NCBI GenBank assembly: GCA_041914785.1
Contig: JAYSCT010000001.1
Location: forward strand, 149,929-213,928
Direction: 5' to 3'
DNA from: Pelomonas sp041914785
GTDB lineage: Bacteria; Pseudomonadota; Gammaproteobacteria; Burkholderiales; Burkholderiaceae_C
DNA: 64,000 nucleotides
Part shown: piece after piece, positions 38,231 through 47,117 of the stretch
Position numbering within the stretch: position 1 is the stretch's first letter
Layout of the letters: each line of letters starts with the position of its first letter
Notes under the pieces: generated by a model
Told to the model about the DNA's origin: nothing
The model's database searches: none
The model's input: only the letters and a program-made list of their open reading frames with translations
Translations under genes and position numbers: made by a program

Positions 38231-38797
38231 TCAGGCGGGCTCCACCACCACGCGCGGCCAGCGCTCGGCGTAGCGTTTGCTCGCGCAGCGCTGGCGGTAG
38301 GTCTCGACGCTGACACGTGCCGGGTTGCGCCGCACGCGCAAGCCCAGCAGGTCGGCCAGGCCCAGCGGTGCGATGACGTGCAGCGCGTCGGCCCCGTCCA
38401 GCCACACGCCCACCGCGGTGGCGGGCTCGGGCCAGCTGGCCACGGCCTCCGCCAGCGAGTGCAGCGGCGCCACCGCATGGCCGAAGTGCTGCTCGAACCA
38501 CCGGTGCACGCCGGCCTGGTTGGTGACTTCCCAGGGCAGGTCCACGCGCTGGCACAGCCGCTGCTGCAGCGCGGCGTCGCGCGCCGGGTCCAGGTCGTCG
38601 GCGTCGAAGTAGACGAAGTCCACGTCGGCCAGCGCGCTGGCCTGCGCATGGCCGTGCAGCGCGTCCCACACCAGGTTGCGCAGCGCGCCGGCGCCGATGC
38701 ACCAGCTCGCCAGCCCCAGCTCCCGGCCCGCCCCCAGCGCGGCCATGAACCACGGCGTGCTGCGCACCAGCGCCGTCAGGCGCTCGACGTCGCTCAC
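38231..38797 (-). CDS. Nucleotidyltransferase family protein (COG3575-type)
   Basis: A 188-residue protein with the signature of the DUF925/COG3575 nucleotidyltransferase family: WCIGAGALRNLVWDALHG, DVDFVYFDADD (the D-x-D metal motif), then ETYRQRCASKRYAERWP at the C-terminus. Biochemical substrate unknown. It uses a GTG start at 38797 that overlaps the stop of the acyl-CoA synthetase gene by 4 bp (GTGA), the third such coupled junction in this operon. Confidence 0.8.
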   Translation of the reverse strand: MSDVERLTALVRSTPWFMAALGAGRELGLASWCIGAGALRNLVWDALHGHAQASALADVDFVYFDADDLDPARDAALQQRLCQRVDLPWEVTNQAGVHRWFEQHFGHAVAPLHSLAEAVASWPEPATAVGVWLDGADALHVIAPLGLADLLGLRVRRNPARVSVETYRQRCASKRYAERWPRVVVEPA

Positions 38798-40455
38798 CGC
38801 GCCTTCTCGCGCTCCTGCAGCGCCCGCCACATCACCTTGCCAGCGCCGCTCTTGGGCAGGCTGTCGGCAAACTCGATGAGCGCGGGCACCTTGTAGGCGG
38901 CCATGTTGGCGCGGCACCAGTCGCGCAGCTGCTCGGCGCTCAGCGCCTCATGGCCGGCGCGCCTGACGACGAAGGCCTTGACCGTCTCGCCGCGGTAGGC
39001 ATCGGGCGCCGACACGATGCAGGCCTCGGCCACGCCGGGGTGGCCGTGCAGCAGGTTCTCCACCTCGGAAGGCCAGACCTTGAAGCCGCTGGCATTGATC
39101 ATGCGCTTCAAGCGGTCGGTCATGAAGAAGTAGCCGTCGGCGTCGACAAAGCCGATGTCGCCCGTGCGGAAGAAGCGCTTGCCGTCGAGCTCGAAGAAAG
39201 CGGCCGCCGTCGCCTCCGGATGGCGCCAGTAGCCGTCGAACACCATCGGGCCGTGCACGACGATCTCGCCGGCCTGGCCCGCGGGCAGCTCCTGCTGCGT
39301 GTCGAGGTCCACCACGCGCGCATCGCAGCTGATGTAGGGCACGCCCAGGCATTGCTGCTTGGGCGCGTCGTGCGGGTTGCTGTGGCTGGGCGCGGCGGTC
39401 TCGGTGAGGCCGTAGCCCTCGGCATAGCGCAGGCCCCAGCGCTGAACGAGCCGCTCGGCGATGGCCTGCGGCATGGCCGCGCCACCGCCGCCGATGTAGA
39501 CGAGGCTGGAGAGGTCGAAGCTGTCCACGTCGGGGCTGGCCAGCAGGTCGATGACCATCGTCGGGATGTTGGTCCAGCGCGTGATGCGGTGCTGCTGGAT
39601 GAGCCGCGCCGCGTACTCGCGCTGCCAGCGCGGCATCAGCACCAGGCTGGCGCCCGCCATCAGCGTGCCGTGCAGCACGACCACCATGCCGGTGATGTGG
39701 AACATGGGCACGACGCCCAGCACCACGTCTTCGTGGCTGCCGTTGGCCCACAGCGCGCCGGCGAACACGTTGTGCTGCAGGCTGCTGTGCTTGTGCATGC
39801 AGCCTTTCGGGTGGCCCGTGGTGCCGCTGGTGTAGCCCAGCAGCGCGAGATCGTCGGCGCCGCTCTCCAGCGCCGGCGGCGGCGCGCTGCAGGCCAGCGC
39901 CTCCGCCCAGGGCGTGGCGCCGTCGGGCAGCGCGAGGTCGGCATTCAGCCAGTCGGCCCAGCCGGCCGGCAATCCATCCGGTGCGGCCTGGCCGCCGGGC
40001 AGCACCTCGGCCAGCTGCGTGACGAGCAGGTCCTTGGCCGCCATGCCGGCGGCCAGCCATTCGGCGCTGAGGTCCACGCTGGTGATGGCGAGCACGGCGC
40101 CGCTGTCCTCGATGAGGTGGCGCAGCTCCGCCGCCTTGTTCATCGGGTTGACCGGCACGACGACGGCGTTGGCGCTGAAGATGGCGTAGTGCGCGACGAC
40201 CAGCTGCGGGCAGTTCTGCAGGTCCACCAGCACACGGTCACCTCGCTTCACACCGCGCTGCGCCAACCAGGCGGCCAGGTGCTGCACCTGCGCGTGCAGC
40301 TCGGCATAGGTCGTCACGTGCCCCAGGAACACCAGCGCCGGCCGGTCGGGAAAGCGGCGCGCGCTGACGAGCAGGTTGTCGGCCAGCGACGTGGCCGGCG
40401 GCGTGATCGCGTGCGGCACGCGGGGCGGCCAGAAGGCGTGGTGGGCTCGGGTCAT
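38794..40455 (-). CDS. Long-chain-fatty-acid--CoA ligase type AMP-binding enzyme
   Basis: A 553-residue ANL-superfamily adenylate-forming enzyme, probably an acyl-CoA synthetase: acid + ATP + CoA to acyl-CoA, AMP and PPi. Motifs: YTSGTTGHPKGCMH (A3, about residue 205), YGLTETAAPSHSNP (A5), FRTGDIGFVDADGYF (A7), RLKRMINASGFKVWPSEVE (A8) and the C-terminal catalytic Lys in PKSGAGKVMWR (A10). The substrate acid cannot be fixed from sequence. ATGA overlap with the upstream EamA gene shows translational coupling. Confidence 0.9.
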   Translation of the reverse strand: MTRAHHAFWPPRVPHAITPPATSLADNLLVSARRFPDRPALVFLGHVTTYAELHAQVQHLAAWLAQRGVKRGDRVLVDLQNCPQLVVAHYAIFSANAVVVPVNPMNKAAELRHLIEDSGAVLAITSVDLSAEWLAAGMAAKDLLVTQLAEVLPGGQAAPDGLPAGWADWLNADLALPDGATPWAEALACSAPPPALESGADDLALLGYTSGTTGHPKGCMHKHSSLQHNVFAGALWANGSHEDVVLGVVPMFHITGMVVVLHGTLMAGASLVLMPRWQREYAARLIQQHRITRWTNIPTMVIDLLASPDVDSFDLSSLVYIGGGGAAMPQAIAERLVQRWGLRYAEGYGLTETAAPSHSNPHDAPKQQCLGVPYISCDARVVDLDTQQELPAGQAGEIVVHGPMVFDGYWRHPEATAAAFFELDGKRFFRTGDIGFVDADGYFFMTDRLKRMINASGFKVWPSEVENLLHGHPGVAEACIVSAPDAYRGETVKAFVVRRAGHEALSAEQLRDWCRANMAAYKVPALIEFADSLPKSGAGKVMWRALQEREKAR

Positions 40456-41324
40456 GCAGACGTCTCCGGTTTCCTCGCGACGACGAGATAGACGCCCAGC
40501 AGCGTCACGCCCATGCCGGCGATGGCTTGTGCGCCCAGTGTCTCGCCGAACAGCAGCCACGCCATCACCGAGGTGACAGAGGGCACCAGATACATGGTGC
40601 TGGACACGGCCGTCACGCGGCCATGCCGCAGCATGTAGAACATCAGGCTGATGCCGCCGGCCGTCAGCACGAGGATGCTCCAGGCCATCGCGATGACGAC
40701 GTCGCGGTTCCACTCGATGCGCATGGGCTCCAGCGCCCAGGCCAGCGGCAACGTGACGGCCAGCGCGGCGGCGAACTGCACGACCTGGCCGGTGCGCAGG
40801 TCGAACTGCGGCACGAAGCGCTTCTGGTACAGCGTGCCGCCGGTGATGGCCAGCAGCGACATCAGGCACAGCGCCAGCGGCGGGCCGTAGCTGGCGCCCA
40901 GGTTGAGCTTGTGCCAGATGACGAGCACGACGCCCGCCAGGCCCAGCGCCACGCCCAGCCACTGCCGCGGCGCGACGCGCTCGCCGATCAGCGGCGCCGC
41001 GGCGGCCACCAGCACCGGCTGCAGGTTGACGATGAGCGCCGCCGTGCCGGCCGGCAGGCCTTGACGGATGGACACCCACACGCCGGCCAGGTACAGCGCC
41101 TGGATGCCCAGGCCCGCGACAGCCAGGTGGCCCATGTCGCGCCGCGACGGCCACGGCGCGCGCGCGGCCAGCGCCAGGCCCAGCATCAACGCGACGACGC
41201 CGGCATAGCGCCAGCTCAGGAAGGTCAGCGGGTCGGCATAGGGCGCTGCGAGCTTGGCGACGATGTAGCCGGTGGCCCAGATGAAGATGAACAGCGGCGG
41301 GGCGAGACGGTCGAGGGCGGTCAT
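40452..41324 (-). CDS. EamA/DMT-family transporter
   Basis: A 290-residue inner-membrane protein with about ten predicted helices in two EamA repeats (about 5-135 and 145-285): FIFIWATGYIVAKLAAPYADP at the N-terminus (in part), ALIVNLQPVLVAAAAPLIGER and STMYLVPSVTSVMAWLLFGE mark the two repeat ends. Family members export metabolites such as amino acids; the substrate here is unknown. Start ATG 41324. Its stop overlaps the start of the acyl-CoA synthetase gene by 4 bp. Confidence 0.9.
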   Translation of the reverse strand: MTALDRLAPPLFIFIWATGYIVAKLAAPYADPLTFLSWRYAGVVALMLGLALAARAPWPSRRDMGHLAVAGLGIQALYLAGVWVSIRQGLPAGTAALIVNLQPVLVAAAAPLIGERVAPRQWLGVALGLAGVVLVIWHKLNLGASYGPPLALCLMSLLAITGGTLYQKRFVPQFDLRTGQVVQFAAALAVTLPLAWALEPMRIEWNRDVVIAMAWSILVLTAGGISLMFYMLRHGRVTAVSSTMYLVPSVTSVMAWLLFGETLGAQAIAGMGVTLLGVYLVVARKPETSA

Positions 41325-41359
41325 GGGCCGGCCATCATGCCTGCACCGGCTGCAGCCGC

Positions 41360-41581
41360 TCAGTGCGGCGCAGCATCGGCGTCGACGAGCTCGCGCAGGC
41401 AGCGCAGGCACAGGCAGCGGTCGGGGTAGCGCGCCGCCAGCTCGGTGCGCAGCCGGTCGGTCAGGTGGATGCCGAAGCAGTCGCAGCGGCCTGCATTGGC
41501 GCCGCACTCGAAGCCGCCGCCACAGCGCGGGCAGCGGGTGGCCTGCATGTCGGCCTCGGTCGGGACGGTCTTGTGGCCCAT
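41360..41581 (-). CDS. Cysteine-rich CWC-type small protein
   Basis: A 73-residue protein with seven cysteines: CPRCGGGFECGANAGRCDCFG and CLCLRCLREL (each within 21 residues). It fits the 'cysteine-rich CWC' family, presumed zinc-binding, of unknown function. Start ATG 41581; ATG 41548 (MQATRCPRC) is an alternative. It lies between the PD-(D/E)XK-like gene (12-bp gap) and the EamA gene (35-bp gap), so it is part of the same operon. Confidence 0.7.
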   Translation of the reverse strand: MGHKTVPTEADMQATRCPRCGGGFECGANAGRCDCFGIHLTDRLRTELAARYPDRCLCLRCLRELVDADAAPH

Positions 41582-41593
41582 GGCGGCTCCGAG

Positions 41594-42283
41594 TCAGAGC
41601 GGTGATTGTGGATCGTCGTCCTGCGGCGGCAGCGGCGTCGCGCGGGCCAGGGCCATCCACGTCGCGAAATCGGGCTTGCAGGTGCGCTTCGGCGCGGGCC
41701 GTGCCAGCTCCAGGTGCGTGCCGTGGCCGATGAGCACGCCGTACTCGGGCGGGATCTCTTCCGCCTCGGCGATGCCGGCCTGGATGACGAACCAGCACTG
41801 GCCGCACAGCGCGCGGTAGGCGGCGGACTTGGCCGGCCGGCGCAGTTCTCCCAGCAGGTCGGCGCGGCTGACCTTGATCTCGTGGATGGCGGGCTCGAGG
41901 TAGTCCTCCACCGTGCTGTGGCGGATGGAGTAGACGTCGGGCATGGCGTTGACCCACTGCGTCCTGCCGTCGTCCTGCGGCAGCCCGGCGCGCAGCGTGA
42001 GCCCGCGCCAGGCAATGCGGCCGGCGCGCTGCATCTCGGTGGCGACGCGCTCGACCAGCAGCTCGTGCGCGTCGCGCGCCGCGCGGTTGCGGGTCAGCGA
42101 TTCAGCGATCAGCGCGACGCCGGCATCGGTCACGCGCAGCCGCTCTCGGCCGCCGGGCTCGGGCAGGCGCTCCACCCAGCCTGCCGCCAGCAGTTCCACC
42201 TCGACGAGGTCCTGGCTGGGCCAGCCGGCGCTGCGCCACAGCTGGCGCAGCCGCTGCAGATGGAAGCGGGTGGGGGCGGACAT
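41594..42283 (-). CDS. Predicted PD-(D/E)XK nuclease-like protein with N-terminal winged helix
   Basis: A 229-residue protein. The N-terminal 65 residues look like a winged helix (FHLQRLRQLW...LVEVELLAAGWVERLPEPGGRERLRVTDAG in pieces). The C-terminal part carries MPDVYSIR...AIHEIKVSRADLLGEL...AAYRALCGQCWFVIQAG. That is the PD...E-x-K pattern with the following helix seen in MmcB/COG5321-type restriction-endonuclease-fold proteins. The catalytic residues (Asp, Glu, Lys) seem present. DNA repair or nuclease activity is inferred from the motif only. It is the first gene of the minus-strand operon ending with the nucleotidyltransferase. Confidence 0.6.
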   Translation of the reverse strand: MSAPTRFHLQRLRQLWRSAGWPSQDLVEVELLAAGWVERLPEPGGRERLRVTDAGVALIAESLTRNRAARDAHELLVERVATEMQRAGRIAWRGLTLRAGLPQDDGRTQWVNAMPDVYSIRHSTVEDYLEPAIHEIKVSRADLLGELRRPAKSAAYRALCGQCWFVIQAGIAEAEEIPPEYGVLIGHGTHLELARPAPKRTCKPDFATWMALARATPLPPQDDDPQSPL

Positions 42284-42312
42284 GGCGCCATCATCGTCGC
42301 GCAGCCAACAAA

Positions 42313-42339
42313 AAACCCCCGGCCGAGGCGCGGGGGTTT
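42313..42339 (-). terminator. Rho-independent terminator of the DUF4397 gene
   Basis: AAACCCCC (42313-42320) and GGGGGTTT (42332-42339) form an 8-bp stem. On the minus strand it is followed by a U run (the A run at 42309-42315). It lies 23 bp past the 42362 stop codon. Confidence 0.8.
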
Positions 42340-42361
42340 GTGGGCTGAAGCGGCGGGCCGC

Positions 42362-43696
42362 TTACGGGCGCTCGCGCTTGGGCACGGCGGCCATGCCCGG
42401 CACGGGCAGGTTGGTCGTGGCCGCGGTGGCCGTGTTGGGCACGGCGAAGAAGGTCCAGACGCTACCCGACGGGAACACCAGCGCGGAGTTCGTGTAGATG
42501 GACAGGGCCGTGGACGGCACCGTCACGTCGACCTGCGCACCCGTGGACGCGTTCGTGATCGAGCCGGACACCGCCGGCGAGGCCGAGCCCGCGGCGATGT
42601 TGGACGCGATGGTGCCGTAGCCCACGCTCAGGCCCGCGCCGTTGGTCTGCAGCGCGTTGACGAGGCGGATCTTGACGTCGGTGGAGACGGTGGGCAGGCG
42701 GTTGTCGTCGTCGATGACAGCCAGCTTAGGAGCGGCCGGGTCACCCCAGACCATCAGCGTGGTGTCCTTGCCGGCGGCCAGCGTCGGCGCGGTGAAGCTG
42801 ACGTTGGCACCGTTGACGGCCACGCTCAGCGTGCTGGCGCCGGCGTTGGTGGTGACGTAGTCGCTGATCAGCGGGCTGACGGCCGAGCTGCCGAACATGG
42901 CCTGACCGTTGATGGACGACGTGACGGCGCCACCGCTGGCCAGCGCGGCGACGGTGCGCACGCGGCTCTGCGTGTTGGGGAAGCTCTTGACCGCGCCCTT
43001 CTGCACCATCGTGATGCCGTTGACCAGCACGCCGCCGTCGGTGGCGGTCAGGATCAGCGTGTTGACGCTGGCCGAGTCCAGCGTGATGGCCGGGATGGCC
43101 AGGCGCAGGTCGTTGGGCTTGTTGTAGCCGGTCACGCAGACACGGAAGGTGCCCGAGTTGATCTGGATGTAGCCGCTGCCGGCGCCACCGGCCAGGTTGC
43201 TGCTCAGCGCGGTTTCGTTGCTCAGGCTGCAAGTGGCCGCCGAGGTCACGTAGGTGTCCAGCGCGCCGGCGTCGGGCGCCAGGTTCAGCACCAGCAGCTT
43301 GGCCTTGTTGGCCTCAGGCGCGGCCTGGGACTCTTCCAGCAGCGTCGTGCGCGCGACGGGCGCGAAGCCGTAGGTGATGTAGGTGTAGTTGCTGTTGGCG
43401 TTCAGCGTGGGCTGCGTGGCCGACACGCTGGTGCCCACGTCGCTCTTCAGCACCTTGGACGCGGTGGAGCCGGTGTCCACGCTGCCGTACTCGCCGGCGG
43501 TGGCATAGGCGACCTTGCTGTTGATGGTCTTGTCGTTGACCGTCAGGTCCAGCTGATCGTAGGAGCGCGTGGCATTGAGCAGGCGCACTTGGGTGCTGCT
43601 GCCGCCGCCGCCGCTACCGCCGCAGGCGGTCAGGGCAGCCATTGCCGACAGGCTCAGCGTCAGGGCCAGCCGGGTGGCCCAGGGGGTGAATCGCAT
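42362..43696 (-). CDS. DUF4397 lipoprotein
   Basis: A 444-residue exported lipoprotein: signal peptide with lipobox ALTACGGSGGGG (Cys near 25). Two DUF4397 beta-sandwich domains follow, seen in VRLLNATRSYDQLDLTVND, YTYITYGF and VKIRLVNALQTNGAGLSVGYG. Thr/Ser/Ala-rich composition. The family occurs in surface lipoproteins of unknown role. Start ATG 43696 puts the lipobox at normal distance. It ends at a clear terminator. Third-position GC is slightly lower than in neighbours, reflecting many Asn/Thr codons. Confidence 0.8.
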   Translation of the reverse strand: MRFTPWATRLALTLSLSAMAALTACGGSGGGGSSTQVRLLNATRSYDQLDLTVNDKTINSKVAYATAGEYGSVDTGSTASKVLKSDVGTSVSATQPTLNANSNYTYITYGFAPVARTTLLEESQAAPEANKAKLLVLNLAPDAGALDTYVTSAATCSLSNETALSSNLAGGAGSGYIQINSGTFRVCVTGYNKPNDLRLAIPAITLDSASVNTLILTATDGGVLVNGITMVQKGAVKSFPNTQSRVRTVAALASGGAVTSSINGQAMFGSSAVSPLISDYVTTNAGASTLSVAVNGANVSFTAPTLAAGKDTTLMVWGDPAAPKLAVIDDDNRLPTVSTDVKIRLVNALQTNGAGLSVGYGTIASNIAAGSASPAVSGSITNASTGAQVDVTVPSTALSIYTNSALVFPSGSVWTFFAVPNTATAATTNLPVPGMAAVPKRERP

Positions 43697-43900
43697 CGAG
43701 AATCTCCGAAAAAACCAGGTCGCCGGGCCTTGGTGGCAAAGGTGCGGCCAAATACGCGGACTCGCGATTAGAACCCAAGCCAGGGGTGCTGCCATTTCCG
43801 CCGTCTAGCACCGGGTGAAGAACTGTTGCTGGAAAACCCGGGGGGCCATTGGTGAGACGCCTCCAATCCAGCCAGGGCCGCGCTGTTTAGCATCGGCGCG

Positions 43901-45955
43901 ATGAACTATCCGCACCTGCTGGCCCCGCTGGACCTGGGCTTCACGACGCTGAAGAACCGCGTGCTCATGGGGAGCATGCACACCGGGCTGGAGGACGGCC
44001 GCAAGCATTTCGAGCGCATGGCGGTGTTCTTCGCCGAGCGCGCGCGCGGCGAGGTGGGGCTGATCGTGACGGGCGGCTTCGCGCCCAACATCGAGGGCTG
44101 GGCCAAGCCGTTCGCCGGCACGTTGGCCACCTCGGGCGCGGCACGGCGGCACAAGCTCATCACCGACGCCGTGCACGCCGAGGGCGGCAAGATCGCGCTG
44201 CAGATCCTGCACACGGGCCGCTACGGCTACTCGCCGCTGTGCGTGGCGCCGTCGCGCATCCAGTCGCCCATCACGCCGTTCACGCCGCGGGAGCTGTCGC
44301 CGCGCGGCATCGAGCGGCAGATCCGCGCGTTCATCCGCTGCGCGAAGCTGGCCCGCGAGGCCGGCTACGACGGCGTGGAGGTGATGGGCAGCGAGGGCTA
44401 TTTCATCAACCAGTTCCTCGTCACGCACACCAACCAGCGCACGGACGACTGGGGCGGCTCGTACGAGAACCGCATGCGGCTGCCGCTGGAGATCCTGGCG
44501 CGCATGCGCGAGGCGGTGGGGCCGGACTTCATCATCATCTACCGGCTGTCCATGCTGGACCTGGTGCCGGGCGGCAGTTCGTGGGACGAGGTGGTGGAGC
44601 TGGGCCGGCGCGTGGCGCGCGGCGGCGCGACGATCATCAACACCGGCATCGGCTGGCACGAGGCGCGCGTGCCCACCATCGCGACCAGCGTGCCGCGGGC
44701 AGGCTTCGCCTGGGTGACCGCAAAACTTCGCGCCAAGCTGCGGGAAGAAGGCATCACCACGCCGCTGATCACCAGCAACCGCATCAACACGCCGGAGGTG
44801 GCCGAAGGCGTGCTCGCGGACGGTTCGGCGGACATGGTGTCGATGGCGCGGCCGTTCCTGGCCGACCCGGCCTTCGTGCAGAAGGCGAGGCAGGGCCGCG
44901 CCGACGAGATCAACACCTGCATCGCCTGCAACCAGGCCTGCCTGGACCATACCTTCGCGCAGAAGATCTCCACCTGCCTCGTGAACCCGCGGGCGGCGTA
45001 CGAGCAGGAGATCGTGCTGCGCCCGGTGGCCGGCGGCGCGAAGAAGCGCATCGCCGTCGTCGGCGCCGGCCCGGCCGGGCTGGCCGCGGCGACGACGCTG
45101 GCCGAGCGCGGCCATGCGGTGACGCTGTTCGACGCGGCGGCCGAGATCGGCGGCCAGTTCAACATGGCCCGACGCGTGCCGGGCAAGGAGGAGTTCAGCG
45201 AGACGCTGCGCTACTTCGGCCGGCGCATCGAGGTCACCGGCGTCGAGCTGAAGCTGAACTGCCGCGTGGGTGCCGACGACCTCAAGGGCTTCGACGACGT
45301 GCTGCTGGCCACCGGCGTCAGCGCGCGCGACCCGAAGATCAAGGGCCAGGCCGAGGGCGTCGCGCGCGGCCAGGTGCTGAGCTACATCGACGTGCTGCGC
45401 CACGACAAGCCGGTGGGCGCGCGCGTGGCCATCGTCGGCGCGGGCGGCATCGGCTTCGACATGGCGGAATACCTGCTGGAGGCCGGCCACTCGCTGACGC
45501 TGGACCCCGCCGCGTGGCGCAGGCATTGGGGCGTGGGCGACCCGGAACAGGTGCGGGCCGGCCTGCTGCGGCCGGCACCCGACGCGCCGAACCGCCAGAT
45601 CACGCTGCTGCAGCGCAAGGCCGGCAAGCCCGGCGCGGGCCTGGGCAAGACGACCGGCTGGATCCACCGCGCGGCGCTGAAGATGAAGCAGGTGGACATG
45701 CTGGCCGGCGTGAACTACGAGCAGATCACGCCCGAGGGGCTGTGGGTGAGCTACGGCGAGAAGCGGGCCGACGCCCAGCTCATCGAGGCCGACACCATCG
45801 TGCTGTGCGCCGGGCAGGAGCCGCTGCGCGAGCTGGAGGCGCCGCTGCGGGCGGCGGGTGCCAGCGTGCACCTGATCGGCGGGGCGCTGGAGGCCGGCGA
45901 GCTGGACGCGAAGCGGGCCATCCTGCAGGGCACCAGGCTGGCCTGCTCGCTGTAG
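43901..45955 (+). CDS. fadH: 2,4-dienoyl-CoA reductase, NADPH-dependent (FAD/FMN/4Fe-4S)
   Basis: A 684-residue enzyme that reduces 2,4-dienoyl-CoA during beta-oxidation of unsaturated fatty acids. FMN-binding TIM barrel about 5-335 (LKNRVLMGSMHTGLED, GYDGVEVMGSEGYFINQFL, RTDDWGGSYENRMRL). Cluster cysteines C-x2-C-x3-C-x11-C in CIACNQACLDHT...STC (about 345-365). C-terminal NAD(P)/FAD domains with VVGAGPAGLAAATTLAERGH (about 385) and VAIVGAGGIGFDMAEYL (about 510). Full length. It stands alone between convergent or divergent neighbours. The acyl-CoA synthetase at 38794 may act in the same pathway, but that is only suggestive. Confidence 0.94.
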   Translation: MNYPHLLAPLDLGFTTLKNRVLMGSMHTGLEDGRKHFERMAVFFAERARGEVGLIVTGGFAPNIEGWAKPFAGTLATSGAARRHKLITDAVHAEGGKIALQILHTGRYGYSPLCVAPSRIQSPITPFTPRELSPRGIERQIRAFIRCAKLAREAGYDGVEVMGSEGYFINQFLVTHTNQRTDDWGGSYENRMRLPLEILARMREAVGPDFIIIYRLSMLDLVPGGSSWDEVVELGRRVARGGATIINTGIGWHEARVPTIATSVPRAGFAWVTAKLRAKLREEGITTPLITSNRINTPEVAEGVLADGSADMVSMARPFLADPAFVQKARQGRADEINTCIACNQACLDHTFAQKISTCLVNPRAAYEQEIVLRPVAGGAKKRIAVVGAGPAGLAAATTLAERGHAVTLFDAAAEIGGQFNMARRVPGKEEFSETLRYFGRRIEVTGVELKLNCRVGADDLKGFDDVLLATGVSARDPKIKGQAEGVARGQVLSYIDVLRHDKPVGARVAIVGAGGIGFDMAEYLLEAGHSLTLDPAAWRRHWGVGDPEQVRAGLLRPAPDAPNRQITLLQRKAGKPGAGLGKTTGWIHRAALKMKQVDMLAGVNYEQITPEGLWVSYGEKRADAQLIEADTIVLCAGQEPLRELEAPLRAAGASVHLIGGALEAGELDAKRAILQGTRLACSL

Positions 45956-45982
45956 CCGGCGCCGGGGCCCAGACAACCGGGC

Positions 45983-46189
45983 TCAGCGGCGCGACATCTC
46001 CCACAGCTGGTACAGCGTGTGGTCATCGTCCTCGACGACCTCCAGGCCGCGGGCGAGGTCGAAGCTGGAGTCGTACCAGCCGCAGTCCAGCTTGCGCGCA
46101 CCGGCCGCCGCGCCGGCCCCCTGGCCCGCCGCGACCTGCGGCAGCTTGGCGTTCACGAAGGGGAACTGCGAGGAGCTGAAGAATTGCAT
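45983..46189 (-). CDS. Small protein of unknown function
   Basis: A 68-residue protein starting MQFFSSSQFPFVNAKLPQ and ending DDHTLYQLWEMSRR, acidic in its C-terminal half. A GGAGACC sequence lies before the start. No family is recognised. The C-terminus (DSSFDL--GLEV-E) recalls short proteins found beside fadH-type genes in related genomes, but this is not certain. Convergent with fadH. Confidence 0.5.
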   Translation of the reverse strand: MQFFSSSQFPFVNAKLPQVAAGQGAGAAAGARKLDCGWYDSSFDLARGLEVVEDDDHTLYQLWEMSRR

Positions 46190-46350
46190 GGTGGGTCTCC
46201 GGTGCTGAGGGGTTTGACTGTGGAAAACGTCACACCGTCAGCATCGGCGCCAGGCCTGTTTCGCGACATCACCCAGAGGGTGGGACGACGGGGGATGCCG
46301 CCGCAGCGACTCCCCCCGAACACCCCCCGTCCCCCTCCAAAGAGGGACAA

Positions 46351-46379
46351 GAAAATGGGGTCAGGTTCATTTTTCTGGG
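46351..46379. repeat. GGGGTCAGGTTCATTTTT repeat motif
   Basis: The sequence AAAATGGGGTCAGGTTCAT followed by TTTTC is a motif I know to recur in many proteobacterial genomes next to REP-associated tyrosine transposase genes. No such transposase gene is in the window, so this is a solitary copy. It sits in a 233-bp gap (46190-46422) that also has C-rich tracts (46300-46337) and small hairpins CGGCCG-AACG-CGGCCG-like (46381-46396) and AGGCG-CTAA-CGCCT (46411-46424). Confidence 0.5.
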
Positions 46380-46422
46380 TCGGCCGAACGCGGCCGCGGG
46401 GTCGGCACCGAGGCGCTAACGC

Positions 46423-47106
46423 CTACGGCACGCTCCGCTGGGCCAGCTCCCGCCGCGCATCGCTGCCTATCCAGCGGGCCGACTTCTCCTCGCGCCCGCA
46501 CAGCCGCTCCGCCACGGTGAGTGCTGGCTCACGCAGCGCCGCACTGCGCTTGCCCGTCTGGCGCAGCGCCCAGTTGACGGCTTTCTTGACGAAGTTGCGG
46601 TCGTCGTCGGCGGCCTGCTCGACGAGGGGCAAGCGGGCGAGGAAATCGGCGTCGGGGCGCTGCTTCTGGTGCACGGCCGCCACGGCCAGCAGCGAGAAGC
46701 CGGCGCGCTTCTCGAACTCGGGCTCACGCGCCGCCCAGCGCGGGATGGCCGCCCATGCCAGCGGGCTCTTCACGAACGCGTTCAGGCAGGCCTGGTCGCA
46801 GACGTCCCAGGCGCGCAGGCCGGCCACCCAGTGGTCCATCTGCGCCACGGTCAGCTTCGCAGGCTCGGCCACCATGCCGGCGAGGATCTGCGCGTCGGGG
46901 ATGCCGGTGTCCCACAGCGCGAGCGCGAGGTCGTGGTCGCGCCTGAACTCGCGCGCCAGCGCGCGCAGCGTCGGCACCGCCAGGCCCAGCCGGCCGTCGC
47001 CGGTCAGGCCGAAGCGGGCCATGTCGGCCAGCGCCTCGGGGCGCGCGGCGGCGCGCAGGCGAGCCAGCACGTCATCGAGCCGCGGGCTGCCGATGGCGGC
47101 TGGCAC
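46423..47106 (-). CDS. DNA alkylation repair protein, AlkD-like HEAT-repeat
   Basis: A 227-residue all-helical protein of the AlkC/AlkD superfamily. Features: MARFGLTGDGRLGLAVPTLRALAREF (in pieces), LALALWDTGIPDAQILAGMV, WDVCDQACLNAF, FVKKAVNWALRQTGKR. AlkD removes bulky or cationic alkylated bases by non-flipping excision; the tryptophan/aspartate residues around WDVCD match its active-site region. A GTG start at 47106 is proposed because the first in-frame ATG would remove the first HEAT helix. It lies 11 bp after the PEP-CTERM gene, same strand. Confidence 0.8.
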   Translation of the reverse strand: MPAAIGSPRLDDVLARLRAAARPEALADMARFGLTGDGRLGLAVPTLRALAREFRRDHDLALALWDTGIPDAQILAGMVAEPAKLTVAQMDHWVAGLRAWDVCDQACLNAFVKSPLAWAAIPRWAAREPEFEKRAGFSLLAVAAVHQKQRPDADFLARLPLVEQAADDDRNFVKKAVNWALRQTGKRSAALREPALTVAERLCGREEKSARWIGSDARRELAQRSVP

Positions 47107-47117
47107 GGCCGCGCGGC

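Noticed and set aside
43853..43859. TGAGACG upstream of fadH
   Set aside because: A single copy without a second heptamer 11 bp away and without CAGCAT; a 7-mer is expected by chance in 64 kb.
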